Assembly (NCBI GenBank): GCA_943788895.1
Contig: CALSRZ010000005.1
Span: forward strand, 124,001-188,000
DNA: 64,000 nucleotides
Reading direction: 5' to 3'
Source of the DNA: an uncultured Pseudomonadales bacterium
GTDB lineage: Bacteria; Pseudomonadota; Gammaproteobacteria; Pseudomonadales; Porticoccaceae
Made by a program: the position numbers and the translations under genes. Below the pieces are notes generated by a model. That model worked only from the letters and a program-made list of their open reading frames with translations. It was not told the origin of the DNA and did no database searches. This document shows positions 46,884 through 56,836 of this stretch, one piece after another (position 1 is the stretch's first letter; every line of letters starts with the position of its first letter).

Positions 46884-47467
46884 GCCTCCATTTGATTTAC
46901 ATCTTCACTTATTCTGTTGGCAAGCTGGTCTACACTGCCAATAAAGTCGGTTTCACAGCGCTGGATTACCGCCTCGGGCATGGCTGGCACTGTGCATTCC
47001 TGCGGATCCTGAACCCAGACCTGGCCGGCATACTCTTTAACTGCACAGCAACCCCTGGCGCCATCGTCGCCCATGCCAGTAAAAATAATTGCACCGCAGT
47101 CCTGACGGTAGAGTTGCGCCAGGCGATTGGCCAACTGGTCAATCGAGGGCGCGTAGTCGCCACGCCAGGATGAGGCAAAGCGCAGTATCCAACCCTCTCG
47201 GCTAACCCTTGTTTCAAATTGCGGTGAAATAACGGTCACTGTGCCGGGGCGAAAAAAATGTCCTGTGGATGGTTCGCGAGCTGGCCATCCGGTTTGGGTT
47301 TCAATCATCCTCAATACTGTCGCTATCTGCTGCCCGGGAATATGCTGTGCATAGACAAAAATCAGTTCACTGCTGACAGGCACGCTGGATAAAAATTGTC
47401 TCACGGCCTGCAGTCCACCTGTGGATGCGCCGAGCAGCCAGATCCTTTTTGCGTTTAGCGGCTGCAT
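46871..47467 (-). CDS. chpB: CheB-type methylesterase domain protein ChpB
   Basis: A 198-residue protein consisting only of the CheB catalytic domain. The catalytic serine is in LLGASTGGLQA, the histidine in AQHIPGQQ and the aspartate in TGMGDDGARG, all intact. No receiver domain precedes it, so its activity is not controlled by phosphorylation in the classical CheB way, unless by interaction with another protein. It should remove methyl groups from PilJ, opposing PilK. It starts 10 bases after the chpA stop. Confidence 0.88.
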   Translation of the reverse strand: MQPLNAKRIWLLGASTGGLQAVRQFLSSVPVSSELIFVYAQHIPGQQIATVLRMIETQTGWPAREPSTGHFFRPGTVTVISPQFETRVSREGWILRFASSWRGDYAPSIDQLANRLAQLYRQDCGAIIFTGMGDDGARGCCAVKEYAGQVWVQDPQECTVPAMPEAVIQRCETDFIGSVDQLANRISEDVNQMEACSQ

Positions 47468-47476
47468 AGACTGAAA

Positions 47477-49516
47477 TCAATTCTCTACGGTCAGCAGTTG
47501 ATTGAGCGTTTCCAGCAACTGTTCTTCCTGATAGGGCTTGCCCATATACTGATCTACGCCTAGCTCCATCGCGCGCTGACGATGCTTATCACCGGTTCTC
47601 GAGGTGATCATCACAATAGGTATATGCTTTAAATCCTGACTGGCTCTAACCCTTGTAGCCACCTCAAAACCATCCATTCGCGGCATTTCAATATCCAATA
47701 ACATCACTGCGGGTATTTCTTCCTGCATACTCTTTAAAGCTTCAATACCATCTTTCGCGGTCAGCACCCGGTATCCCTGACGACGCAATATACGGCTGGT
47801 TACCTTTCTTACCGTTACCGAGTCATCGACAACCAGTATGGATGGCGCGAGATCAATAGATGATATGGCCTGGATGGGTGACTTATCCGCCTGGCTTATA
47901 CGCGGCACATCGGCAAAGGCAACCCTGGCCAATTCATTGAGATCAATAATCACCACCACCTGACCATCACTCAGAATCGTCGCTCCACCGAGCCCGGGAA
48001 CCCCGGAGAACTGTGGGCCCAGAGTTTTCACAACAATTTCTTTGGTGCCGACAATTTCATCAACCTGAACCGCAAAGCGCCGGTTGTCGGAGTGGAATAA
48101 AACCAGTGCTGCATCTGCATTGAGATTATCCGAGCGCCGGCTGATCTCCGGATTGAGCAGCGTGCCCAGATAGCAGAGCTCATACTGACTGCCTGCATAG
48201 CTGATCACACCGCCACTCTGCATAGCCTCTTCAACAGCGCTCGAAGACATAAAATGTACGCCATCAATTGAGTTTAGCGACAGCGCATAGTGATCTCCGG
48301 TGACATTGATCATCAGCGCGCGGTTAACCGACAGGGTAAAGGGCAGGACAATAGTGAACTGGGTGCCGCGGCCGGCAGAGGTTTCAATATCTACGCTGCC
48401 GCCGCACTGACGAACTTCACTGTTGACCACATCCATGCCGACACCGCGACCGGATATCTGGCTGACAGCATCGGAGGTTGAGAATCCCGGATGAAAAATA
48501 AACTGGGCAATCTCATGTTCCGACAGCGCGGCATCTTCGCTGATCAGCTCTTTCTCAAGAGCTATTTGGCGGATACGCTCCACATCCAGACCGCGACCAT
48601 CATCGGCGAGATGGATTACGATATCGCCACCCTGCCTATAGGTGGTTATAGCAATGCTGCCGGTTTCAGGTTTGCCGGCTTCTTTGCGCTGCTGCTCAGA
48701 TTCAATACCGTGATCGACAGCGTTGCGAATCATATGCTCGAGGGGCGCAACCATGCGATCGAGAACGGATCTGTCCATTTCGCCGTGGATATTGTCCATG
48801 CGCAGCTCAACTTTTTTGCCCAGCTCAAGCCCGACCTGACGCACAATTCGGCGCAGACGGGGAACGATTCGCGCAAATGGCACCATGCGGGTTTTCATCA
48901 AGCCCTCTTGCAGATCGGTATTAATGCGCGACTGATGCAGCAGCAATGTTTCAGTGCCAATCAATCGTTCGTTAAGGGTCTCTTTAAGATCGTGCAAATC
49001 CGACGCGGACTCCATCAGCGAGCCGGTTAGCTGTTGCAGATGGGAGTAGCGATCCATTTCCAGCGGGTCAAAACTGTCGGCTTCTCCCGAGGCTTCAATT
49101 TGCTCGCGGCGGTAATCAATCTGCGCTTCGGTCTCTGTTCCCAGACGTCTTACCTGCTCTTGCAAGCGCACTACGGTGGCATCCATTTCATCGAGGAACT
49201 GATTAAACTCACTGACCTGCTCTTCGATTCGGCCGCGGAAAATTATATTTTCACCAGAGAGATTGACCAGGGTATCGAGAACTTCGGCACCGATTCGAAC
49301 AACTTCCTTGATCTCTCCTTTCATCGAGAGTGATTGCGCTGACTCTTGAGGCTCTTGAGGAACGCTGGACTCTGCCTTTAACTTCAGCGGCGCTGGAGGC
49401 TGGATATCCTCAGAGACCGACTGTTGCTTCAACTTGATTTTCAAGCTCTTCCATCTTCTGACGAAGGTCTTTGATATCACCCCCGCGGGCGATTTGGCGA
49501 ACAATATCGTAAGCAC
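47477..49516 (-). CDS. chpA: ChpA, C-terminal part: CheA kinase core, CheW domain and receiver domain
   Basis: This 679-codon frame is the second half of the hybrid histidine kinase of twitching motility. From about residue 75 it has the dimerisation region, the ATP-binding boxes (HMIRNAVDHGIE, ADDGRGLD, GRGVGMDVV, GRGTQFTIVLP), a CheW domain, and a C-terminal receiver with DDS, the phospho-acceptor in LLDIEMPRMDGFE, and the K of GKPYQEEQL. Its first 35 codons are the out-of-frame reading of the end of the preceding frame, which overlaps to 49410. One base removed near 49410-49420 joins both into a single protein of about 2013 residues, as expected for ChpA. Confidence 0.88.
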   Translation of the reverse strand: MLTILFAKSPAGVISKTFVRRWKSLKIKLKQQSVSEDIQPPAPLKLKAESSVPQEPQESAQSLSMKGEIKEVVRIGAEVLDTLVNLSGENIIFRGRIEEQVSEFNQFLDEMDATVVRLQEQVRRLGTETEAQIDYRREQIEASGEADSFDPLEMDRYSHLQQLTGSLMESASDLHDLKETLNERLIGTETLLLHQSRINTDLQEGLMKTRMVPFARIVPRLRRIVRQVGLELGKKVELRMDNIHGEMDRSVLDRMVAPLEHMIRNAVDHGIESEQQRKEAGKPETGSIAITTYRQGGDIVIHLADDGRGLDVERIRQIALEKELISEDAALSEHEIAQFIFHPGFSTSDAVSQISGRGVGMDVVNSEVRQCGGSVDIETSAGRGTQFTIVLPFTLSVNRALMINVTGDHYALSLNSIDGVHFMSSSAVEEAMQSGGVISYAGSQYELCYLGTLLNPEISRRSDNLNADAALVLFHSDNRRFAVQVDEIVGTKEIVVKTLGPQFSGVPGLGGATILSDGQVVVIIDLNELARVAFADVPRISQADKSPIQAISSIDLAPSILVVDDSVTVRKVTSRILRRQGYRVLTAKDGIEALKSMQEEIPAVMLLDIEMPRMDGFEVATRVRASQDLKHIPIVMITSRTGDKHRQRAMELGVDQYMGKPYQEEQLLETLNQLLTVEN

Positions 49517-52500
49517 TTACTAGCCTCTCCTGCTCTGAGACTATTGCCTTAAAGAATTTTTTATTGTGCTTTTTGGTTTCATCAATCAGCGATTCAATTG
49601 CATGGGCTCGCTCGCCCAGAGAAATAAATCCAGCCATTCGCGCACCACCTTTTAAGGTGTGTAGATCGCGCTTTAGGCGGTCGGCAAGTTCCACTTGTGA
49701 GGGATTCGACTGCCAGGCCAGCACCGACTCTTCGATACTGCTAACTATATCGTCGGCCTCTTCGACAAAGACACTGACAATATCTGGGTCGAGATCTGCA
49801 TCGATCAATGTTGCCGGTGGCTTCTCTGGCTCCTGCTCTTCTAATTTTTGGTCTGGCTGTTCTTTTTGTTCCTGTTCTAACCTCTCCTCCTCTACTCGCT
49901 CCTGCTCTAACCGCACCTGTTCTAATCGCTCGGCTTCCCGAGAAGCTTCGGCCAATTCCTGGTCTTTTCGAAGCTGTTCTTCCCTAAGCTTTTCTTCCTT
50001 AAGCTTTTCTTCCTTAAGCTGTTCCTCTCTAAGCTTCTCATCCTCAAGTTTTTCTGCCGCAGCACGATCGCGCTCAAGCTGCTCAAGATCGCGTTTTCCC
50101 TTTTCCGCCATCTGCTCGGCAAGCTGTTCTTTTAATACCCGTAATTCAGTTTCTTGCGCTTCTGGCAGCGCATTTAAATCCTGATCTGCGGCGAGCATAT
50201 CGAACAGGTTTAGCAGCGTTTCATGATTGACCTGCAGAACCTCAATCTCCTGCCGGGAGGGTGCCTGACCTATGCCTTGCAGCAACTTATAGATCTCGGC
50301 CATTATTGCTGAGAGCTTTAGAATAGGCTTTATCTCGGCATCCTTTAACTTGCTTCCAATCTCATTTAGGTCACTGAGAAGCTCATGGTAAACAACCCGT
50401 GGCGGTGCGGTTTGCTGTTGCAGATGTGCATATAGCTGGGGGTAGTTTTGCAGTGACAGCAATCCCTCTGCCATCAGCTTTTTCACCGCAGAGAAATCCT
50501 TGCCACTGCCCTCAGCGTCACCACGATTCAACAGATGGCCAACGGCTTTGTCGCGCAGCTCTGCGAGACGCGCGCGGAACATTGGCAAGCCTTCCTGGGG
50601 AACGGCATCTCCGCCAGTCATGCTGGTCAATGTGCTGCGGAAGATAGCTGCGGCATCTTCGACAAGATGGACAATATCTTCATCGAGACAAATATGGTGA
50701 TGGTGAAGCTCTTTTATAAACGCTTCCAGCGGGGCAACCAGCTTGCTGAGCTCGGAGAAATCAGCCATCTCCGCCGTGCCTTTCAAGGTGTGCAGCGCTC
50801 TCTGCAATGACAGCGGCGGCGCTTTATACAGCGGCGCCATACTGCGGGTTGCGGCGACAAAATCATCAATGGTTTTTAAATGCCCCTGGGCCTCATTGAC
50901 AAAGATTTCTAGGAGTATCGTCTCATGCTCCTCTTCTTCGGATAGCGCTTCAACCTCTTCGGTCTCTGCCTCTTCGCTGGCCGGCTCTTTACTTGCCGAC
51001 TCTGCGGTTTCCAATACTTCAGCGATCTCTTCCACAGCTTCGGGTTCGTCTTCCTCAACCTCCAGCTCTTCAATGACAACTGTAGGTGAGTCTATTTGCC
51101 CATCTTCTATTTCCTCAGGCTCGGGTTCAGAGGCTTCTACTTGTGAAGCTGTTTCTGATAATTCACTGCTCTCCGGCAATGACTCAAGGGCTTCACCTTT
51201 AGCCAGACGCTCTGCACTGGCTATTATTTCCTGACTGATTTCCGGGGTTGGTGTCGACAATTTTTCAGCAAAGGCTGCGACCAATACTGGCATGCGCTGA
51301 ATGCTCTGCTCGGCCAAATCGACCATTGCGGTATTGCAATTGATTCGACCATCGAGAACGCGGTTTAGCATATCCTCAATTGCCCATGCCAATGCGCCAA
51401 TATCCTCGGCACCGACCATTCGCCCGCTGCCTTTGAGGGTGTGAAAGGCGCGACGGATAACTGCGAGCTGATCTTTTGATTGCGGCTGGTCTCGCCATGC
51501 CGGCAACAGGGTATTTAAGCCTTCCAAAACCTCTTCGGCTTCTTCAATAAATATTTCAACAATCTCTTCATCAATCTCTGCATCAATGATTTCGCTACCA
51601 CCACTAACCTCTGGTGCAGATTCTTGATGCTGCTCAGTGTCTATTGAAATCTCAGTTTTATCACTGTCCTGAATATCTTGCAGCTCGGCAAGCTCTTCGA
51701 GAATCTCTTCCGGCTCGACATAAAACTCTTTATCAATTTCTGTTTTCGGTTCAGCAGGCCGGCTTTCCAGCAGCGCGAGAATACTCTCTTCTGCTGCCGA
51801 CAAAACATCGTCCTGCTGATTGGCTGTATCGCTATCAAATTGCTCGAGATAGTATTCAACAATGGTAATGGCATCGGCAAAGGTATCCAGCGCGTGCCAC
51901 TCCACAGCGCGGCCCTGATTGATCAGAGCCTCTTGCACATACTTTAAACAACCGTCGATCACCGCCGCCGCTCGGGTAAGGCCAATAATATGCAGCGCGC
52001 CCTGCAGTTCCTGAAACATGGTCGGCACTTGCGACAGCAGCTGTAGATCCCACTGTGAATTTATAAACTCAACAACCGCTTCTTTTATGCGCTCAATTCC
52101 GGTTCGCGATTCGGCTAACAATGTCTGGGTTGCACTGTTGTATTCAAATTGGTTTTGCTGGCTATCCAGATCGACGCTGCCAGAAAACTTGTCCGGCCTC
52201 GCGGCCCAGGCATTTAAGGCCAACTCGACTTCAGTCAAGCTCTGCACTGTATTGATTACATCAGCATCGTTAATGCCGGAGCCATCCGCGGTAAAAATCT
52301 GGCGTAACTTTTGTTCTATTTTACTGATCGCATCACGCAATTTACCCTGACCTACAAGAGCCAGAGAATCCGCCATACTAAGCAGCACCGGCAGGCTTTC
52401 GCGGACATCGTCGGCGGAGAGACCGCCCTCCAGCGAGAAGCGCTCCAGTGCTGATCGCACATTTGCCAGCTCGCCCTGGATAGCGCTGACCAGTGAGCGA

Positions 52501-53519
52501 ACTACCTGCGGATCGTACTGCGGCATCAGTCGCCCACCTTCGGGGTTTACTTCGCCTGAAGGAAAGGCTTCGGCAAGGCTGTAGTCGCTCCAAATCGCTT
52601 TCAGCTCTGCAGTATTAGCCTCAGTGGTCGTCAGGTAGTAGAGCAGGTTTTTCAACAGCCCCAGGTCTGGGTTACTGCTCTCGTTCGAGATAGCTTCTTT
52701 GGCCTGCATTTTCAGTTGGCTGTCGAGAGCACGAAAAAGTTTTTTCAGGGCGATACTAAAATTAATTTCACGGGATGAAACCAGGCCGAGAATTTGCTGC
52801 GCAATACGCCAAAGTTTTTCCCGCCAGCTGCCTTTTGATAATTCCTGCATTCGCTGCAAGACTTTTATCAGATTGGCACAATTTTTATTTTTTTCCTCAC
52901 CTTTAATCAACTTGATTAGTGACAGCTGATAAACCTGGCGCAGTCGTTTTACCAGATCTGCAGTGGCGACTGGATTTGCACTGATTTCTGGCTGCGGCGT
53001 ATTCTCAAAAGAGGTTAAATTCGGCGAAAATAAAACACCTTCAGAGACCAGTGCTCGTCCCTGCGCTGCGCGCAAATCATTGAGCAATATTATCAGTGCT
53101 TCTGGATGATCTTCTCTGCTGGAAAGTATTTGTCGCAGATAGATCGGCAACTTAATAATTGCCTGAACAAGAATTTCACAGGCTTCATTTGTATTGGAAA
53201 TTTGCCTATCAAGAATTCCCTGGGTGAGCGCTTCCATCTCTTCGACCAGAAGAATGCAGCCTTCGCACTGAAGAATTTTAAAAGACCCAGTAATCTGGTG
53301 CAGATGCCCGAGACAAAAACGTATTTTTGTCTCGTCGCTATTATTTTGGGTAAAGGCTTCCAATTCATTGAAGGCCGATTGCAGACTGTTTTCAATTTCG
53401 CCAATAAGCCATTCAAGACCGGTAAAGGTTTTTACATTTTTTACCTGAAACTTTTCCCCATGAGCTCTATTTTCATGAGCTTTGTTTTCATGAACACTTT
53501 TATCCTGAACATTGCTCAT
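49410..53519 (-). CDS. chpA: ChpA, N-terminal part: multiple Hpt domains
   Basis: This 1369-codon frame carries the phosphotransfer portion. Canonical Hpt histidines lie in HTLKG motifs at about residues 693, 910 and 1287. Degenerate Hpt-like sites are HLHQITG (near 74) and LHIIG (near 510). Between the last two canonical Hpt domains is a charged linker (about residues 1140-1240) of E, K, R, L and Q with repeated KLREEQL/KEEKL units, probably a long helix. The start overlaps the pilK stop by 4 bases. The frame ends prematurely at 49410, while the kinase core continues one base out of frame. Confidence 0.88.
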   Translation of the reverse strand: MSNVQDKSVHENKAHENRAHGEKFQVKNVKTFTGLEWLIGEIENSLQSAFNELEAFTQNNSDETKIRFCLGHLHQITGSFKILQCEGCILLVEEMEALTQGILDRQISNTNEACEILVQAIIKLPIYLRQILSSREDHPEALIILLNDLRAAQGRALVSEGVLFSPNLTSFENTPQPEISANPVATADLVKRLRQVYQLSLIKLIKGEEKNKNCANLIKVLQRMQELSKGSWREKLWRIAQQILGLVSSREINFSIALKKLFRALDSQLKMQAKEAISNESSNPDLGLLKNLLYYLTTTEANTAELKAIWSDYSLAEAFPSGEVNPEGGRLMPQYDPQVVRSLVSAIQGELANVRSALERFSLEGGLSADDVRESLPVLLSMADSLALVGQGKLRDAISKIEQKLRQIFTADGSGINDADVINTVQSLTEVELALNAWAARPDKFSGSVDLDSQQNQFEYNSATQTLLAESRTGIERIKEAVVEFINSQWDLQLLSQVPTMFQELQGALHIIGLTRAAAVIDGCLKYVQEALINQGRAVEWHALDTFADAITIVEYYLEQFDSDTANQQDDVLSAAEESILALLESRPAEPKTEIDKEFYVEPEEILEELAELQDIQDSDKTEISIDTEQHQESAPEVSGGSEIIDAEIDEEIVEIFIEEAEEVLEGLNTLLPAWRDQPQSKDQLAVIRRAFHTLKGSGRMVGAEDIGALAWAIEDMLNRVLDGRINCNTAMVDLAEQSIQRMPVLVAAFAEKLSTPTPEISQEIIASAERLAKGEALESLPESSELSETASQVEASEPEPEEIEDGQIDSPTVVIEELEVEEDEPEAVEEIAEVLETAESASKEPASEEAETEEVEALSEEEEHETILLEIFVNEAQGHLKTIDDFVAATRSMAPLYKAPPLSLQRALHTLKGTAEMADFSELSKLVAPLEAFIKELHHHHICLDEDIVHLVEDAAAIFRSTLTSMTGGDAVPQEGLPMFRARLAELRDKAVGHLLNRGDAEGSGKDFSAVKKLMAEGLLSLQNYPQLYAHLQQQTAPPRVVYHELLSDLNEIGSKLKDAEIKPILKLSAIMAEIYKLLQGIGQAPSRQEIEVLQVNHETLLNLFDMLAADQDLNALPEAQETELRVLKEQLAEQMAEKGKRDLEQLERDRAAAEKLEDEKLREEQLKEEKLKEEKLREEQLRKDQELAEASREAERLEQVRLEQERVEEERLEQEQKEQPDQKLEEQEPEKPPATLIDADLDPDIVSVFVEEADDIVSSIEESVLAWQSNPSQVELADRLKRDLHTLKGGARMAGFISLGERAHAIESLIDETKKHNKKFFKAIVSEQERLVSAYDIVRQIARGGDIKDLRQKMEELENQVEATVGL

Positions 53520-54400
53520 CGAGCTTCTCCCTGTTCAACTGTCTTGTCCTTGATGTAGGCCTGAATATTGCGCTGGGTAACTCGGGTAAATCCGCTCGGT
53601 AGCCAGTTGCTCAACTCGCCCAATCCGAGCATAAGACAACCCTGATTATCCAAGTGATTACTCAGCTGGCCGATAATCTCGCGACGCTTCCAGCGACGAA
53701 AATAAACCAACATATTTTGACAGTAAATCAAATGCATTTTGCGTCTTACCAGCGGCGATCCATCAGTCAGTATATTGCTAGTTAAAAAACACACTCGGCG
53801 GCGTAAATCGGCTTTTACTCGCCACAGCCCGCTGCCAACCGGATCAAAATATGCACTGTTGATAGGCTTGTCGATTACCGCCATTTTACTTTCGCGGTAG
53901 ATACCGCGACGCGCATGGAAAACTGCCTCGCGGCTTATATCTGTGCCAATAATTCCGTAGCGTGGCTCCTGGCCCTCGGCCTTCATCGCCTGTTCAACGG
54001 TGATCGCCAGCGAATAGGCCTCTTCACCAGTTGAGCATCCGAGGCTCCATATCCACAGCGGTTCACTAATGGACTTCTCTCTGACTGCATCCCTGACCCA
54101 GGTCTTTACATAATCCATCGAAGGCTGGTGGCGAAAGAAACTGGTTTCTTTAACCAGCAGACTATCGATAAGATCGCTCCATTCCTGCGCGCCTTTGGCT
54201 ATGTCCAGAGCATCGTTCATATACTGATCAATATCTTGGGAATCCAGCTCTTTTATTCTGCGTTCGAGCAGCAGCGCTAACGCCCTTTCACGATCCGGCG
54301 TAATTTGCACACCGGTGCGCTCTTCGATAGTCGCTTTCCAGACATCGAAGTAACCGAAATCGCTATTCTGGCTGATTGCGTTCTCCATACTGTTAGCCAC
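53516..54400 (-). CDS. pilK: CheR-type chemoreceptor methyltransferase PilK
   Basis: A 294-residue SAM-dependent methyltransferase that modifies the receptor PilJ. CheR motifs are visible: the N-terminal helical domain (ERRIKELDSQDIDQYM), SLLVKETSFFRHQP near residue 83, WSLGCSTGEEAYSLAI with the SAM loop, and IGTDISREAV. The C-terminal part ends SGFTRVTQRNIQAYIK. It lies between pilJ and chpA; its stop overlaps the chpA start by ATGA. Confidence 0.93.
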   Translation of the reverse strand: MANSMENAISQNSDFGYFDVWKATIEERTGVQITPDRERALALLLERRIKELDSQDIDQYMNDALDIAKGAQEWSDLIDSLLVKETSFFRHQPSMDYVKTWVRDAVREKSISEPLWIWSLGCSTGEEAYSLAITVEQAMKAEGQEPRYGIIGTDISREAVFHARRGIYRESKMAVIDKPINSAYFDPVGSGLWRVKADLRRRVCFLTSNILTDGSPLVRRKMHLIYCQNMLVYFRRWKRREIIGQLSNHLDNQGCLMLGLGELSNWLPSGFTRVTQRNIQAYIKDKTVEQGEAR

Positions 54401-54426
54401 GGCTAAATCCTGTGTCCGTCGATTAG

Positions 54427-56775
54427 CTAGCTGCGTTTTTCGTCGTCACCCTCGGTCAGCATGGCTTCTATTTCTGCCTCAAACTCTTCGAGGTTTTCGT
54501 GCTCTTCGCCCTCGTCTACTTCTCGATCTTCATCAAGCTCTTCGTGAAGTGTTTGCTCGGATTCGGTGCTGGCTGGTGACACAAAACCGAGATCGAGCAT
54601 CTCGGCTCTATCCTGATCAAACGCTTCATCGCTGCTGTCGGTTTCTTCAACTTCTTCAATGTTATCTTCCGGGACTTCTGCTACAGCAAATAAATCACCC
54701 AGAGATCCATCGTCCAATTCGTCCAGCCCAAGCGGCTCGTCGCTTTCGATAATTTCATCTTCGTCGGCATCTTTGCCGGGCAGAATAAAGCCACTGACCG
54801 AGTCTTTCATTTCAACGGCCATGCCAGCCAATTCGCCAATTGAGTTGGCTGTGTCATTGGTTCCAGAAAGCGTTTGCGAGGTAATTTCCTGAATAACATT
54901 CATCGTGTTGGAAATATGTGCAGAGGTGGTGGCCTGGTGTTTTGCCGCTTCGGAAATATCCTGAATCAACTCTGCCAGATTGGTGGATACAGTTTCAATT
55001 TCTTCCAGTGCCGTACCTGCACTGTTGGCGAGTTCAGCACCTTTAACAACTTCGGCGGTTGTCTGCTCCATCGAACTAACCGCTTCGTGAGTATCGGTTT
55101 GAATGGTTTTTACCAGTCCGGCAATCTGCTTGGTCGCTGTCGCCGAGCGCTCCGCAAGTCGCTGAACCTCATCCGCTACAACCGCAAAACCGCGACCGGC
55201 TTCACCGGCCATGGCCGCCTGAATTGCCGCGTTGAGTGCGAGAATATTTGTCTGGTCGGCAATCTCATTAATTAACGAAACTATATCGCCGATTTCCTGG
55301 GAGCTTTCACCGAGGCGTTTAATTCGCTTTGCTGTATCCTGAATCTGCTCGCGAATCGTGTCCATGCCATCGATGGTATTGCGCACCAGTAATGCACCAT
55401 TTTTTGCAATGGATACCGAGCGCTCTGCTACCGCTGCCGACTCGGCAGAGTTTGATGATACCTGGTCGATGGTAATGGCCATTTCATTGATCGCTGCCGA
55501 TGCTCCAGCAATTTCCTGAGCCTGGTGCTCGGCACTCTCTGCCAACTGCAGCGATGTCGCCCGCGTCGCATCCGCAGAGCCGGTTACCTTGGCCGATGAG
55601 CTGGCGACGTTTTCTACCAGGCTTCTCAGCTCGGCAATTGCAAAGTTGATCGAGTCGGCAATGGTTCCAGTAAAGTCTTCTGTCACCGTTGCCTCGACGG
55701 TTAAATCACCATCTGCCAGATCAGAAATATCGTCGAGCAGACGCAGTATTGCCTGCTGGTTTTTATCTTTGATCTGCTCGGATTCAAGTAGGTTGCGCCT
55801 TGTGGTTCTGAAGTTAATAAATCCCAACATAACCAATGCGGCAAAGAATCCAGCTACGGCCATCAGGGTTGTGAAGTCATTAAAAATTCGTTTTCCGGAG
55901 GTATTTAAGTCGACTACTGTGTTATCCAGAGTATCAAATTTGGTCAGCAGCGCTGGCACATCGCCAAGCAGTGATGCGGCTGAACTGCGCGCGACAGAAA
56001 GATCATCTGCGGATTCGTAAATACGGTCAATATCATTGGCAACCACATCAAAAGATTCCTGAATTTGATCGATACTGGCGATCGCCTCTTTATCGGTAAC
56101 CTTGGTAATACCAAGAATAAAGTTGCCATTTTTCATCGAATCCAATGTGTCGCGAAATACATTGGAATCACTTTTAAACTGATCGGCAGCCACATTGGCA
56201 TCGCCGCTGCCAGAGATCATCTTGTCAATATTTCGACCGATTCGCTCAACAAGCCACAGCTGTTCCTGGGCAATTGCGATCTGTCCGGCGGGTGCCGACT
56301 GGGTAATCAGTACATCGACCACCTGACCGGAGTTATCCTGCACCTGAGGTAATTTTGCATTGAGCTCTCGGGCAACTCTCGAGACAAACAAGACCGTTTC
56401 ACGGTTATCTCCCAGCAGCTGCAATTTGTCACTTACCGCGTCCCAGCTATCTGCCACGGACTGAACCTGTGGGCGGGAAATTTCGCCCTGATCGTAGAGG
56501 CGTTTTTGTAGCCGTCTCCAGGCTTGTGTCATCTGGTTATTGAGGTTGCTGAGGGCATCGAAAGCATCTTCATTGGCGGCACCGGCGTCTTCCGCCAGCT
56601 GGGTAATTCGCAGTGCGTTGACCCGCAAATTTGCAATACTTTGAATATTGCTCTGGTCGTTTTTAACCTGACTGCTAACCTCTATGGCGCTGTAGGTGCC
56701 GACCAGTATGCAGGCAATGCCCAAGATAATTATTAGGCTGCGGAACGGCGATCCTTTCCCAGTATTTTCTTTCAT
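54427..56775 (-). CDS. pilJ: methyl-accepting chemotaxis protein PilJ with long acidic tail
   Basis: The 782-residue membrane receptor of the Pil-Chp pathway, thought to sense pilin or pilus tension. It has a first membrane span at about residues 12-31, a periplasmic helical domain, a second span at about 303-322 ([15 protein letters not shown]), a HAMP region and a signalling domain. The hairpin tip reads [20 protein letters not shown], with [21 protein letters not shown]. After the signalling domain the protein continues with about 110 residues dominated by D and E ([12 protein letters not shown], then [19 protein letters not shown]). This extends beyond the usual PilJ end. Confidence 0.92.
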   Translation of the reverse strand: MKENTGKGSPFRSLIIILGIACILVGTYSAIEVSSQVKNDQSNIQSIANLRVNALRITQLAEDAGAANEDAFDALSNLNNQMTQAWRRLQKRLYDQGEISRPQVQSVADSWDAVSDKLQLLGDNRETVLFVSRVARELNAKLPQVQDNSGQVVDVLITQSAPAGQIAIAQEQLWLVERIGRNIDKMISGSGDANVAADQFKSDSNVFRDTLDSMKNGNFILGITKVTDKEAIASIDQIQESFDVVANDIDRIYESADDLSVARSSAASLLGDVPALLTKFDTLDNTVVDLNTSGKRIFNDFTTLMAVAGFFAALVMLGFINFRTTRRNLLESEQIKDKNQQAILRLLDDISDLADGDLTVEATVTEDFTGTIADSINFAIAELRSLVENVASSSAKVTGSADATRATSLQLAESAEHQAQEIAGASAAINEMAITIDQVSSNSAESAAVAERSVSIAKNGALLVRNTIDGMDTIREQIQDTAKRIKRLGESSQEIGDIVSLINEIADQTNILALNAAIQAAMAGEAGRGFAVVADEVQRLAERSATATKQIAGLVKTIQTDTHEAVSSMEQTTAEVVKGAELANSAGTALEEIETVSTNLAELIQDISEAAKHQATTSAHISNTMNVIQEITSQTLSGTNDTANSIGELAGMAVEMKDSVSGFILPGKDADEDEIIESDEPLGLDELDDGSLGDLFAVAEVPEDNIEEVEETDSSDEAFDQDRAEMLDLGFVSPASTESEQTLHEELDEDREVDEGEEHENLEEFEAEIEAMLTEGDDEKRS

Positions 56776-56802
56776 ATAATCCTCCAGATTGATTCTGTAT
56801 TA

Positions 56803-56816
56803 CTCTATTAATAGAG
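56803..56816. repeat. perfect 14-base palindrome between pilI and pilJ
   Basis: CTCTATTAATAGAG reads the same on both strands and lies in the 60-base gap between pilI and pilJ. It could be a small hairpin or an operator; nothing else supports a function. Confidence 0.35.
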
Positions 56817-56836
56817 CGTTACGGCGCTAAACCCCT

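Noticed and set aside
48290-49333. Long plus-strand frames opposite chpA (for example 48491-49030)
   Set aside because: They are antisense to clear CheA motifs, have atypical composition and no ribosome sites. They are shadows of the real gene.
28230-49516. Programmed +1 frameshifting as explanation for the four broken genes
   Set aside because: No common slippery sequence, rare codon or stop context is shared by the four sites, and the families involved are not known for recoding.
49970-50050. Regularly repeated DNA that could suggest a CRISPR-like or minisatellite array
   Set aside because: It is in frame within chpA, encodes a charged helical linker and has no spacer structure.
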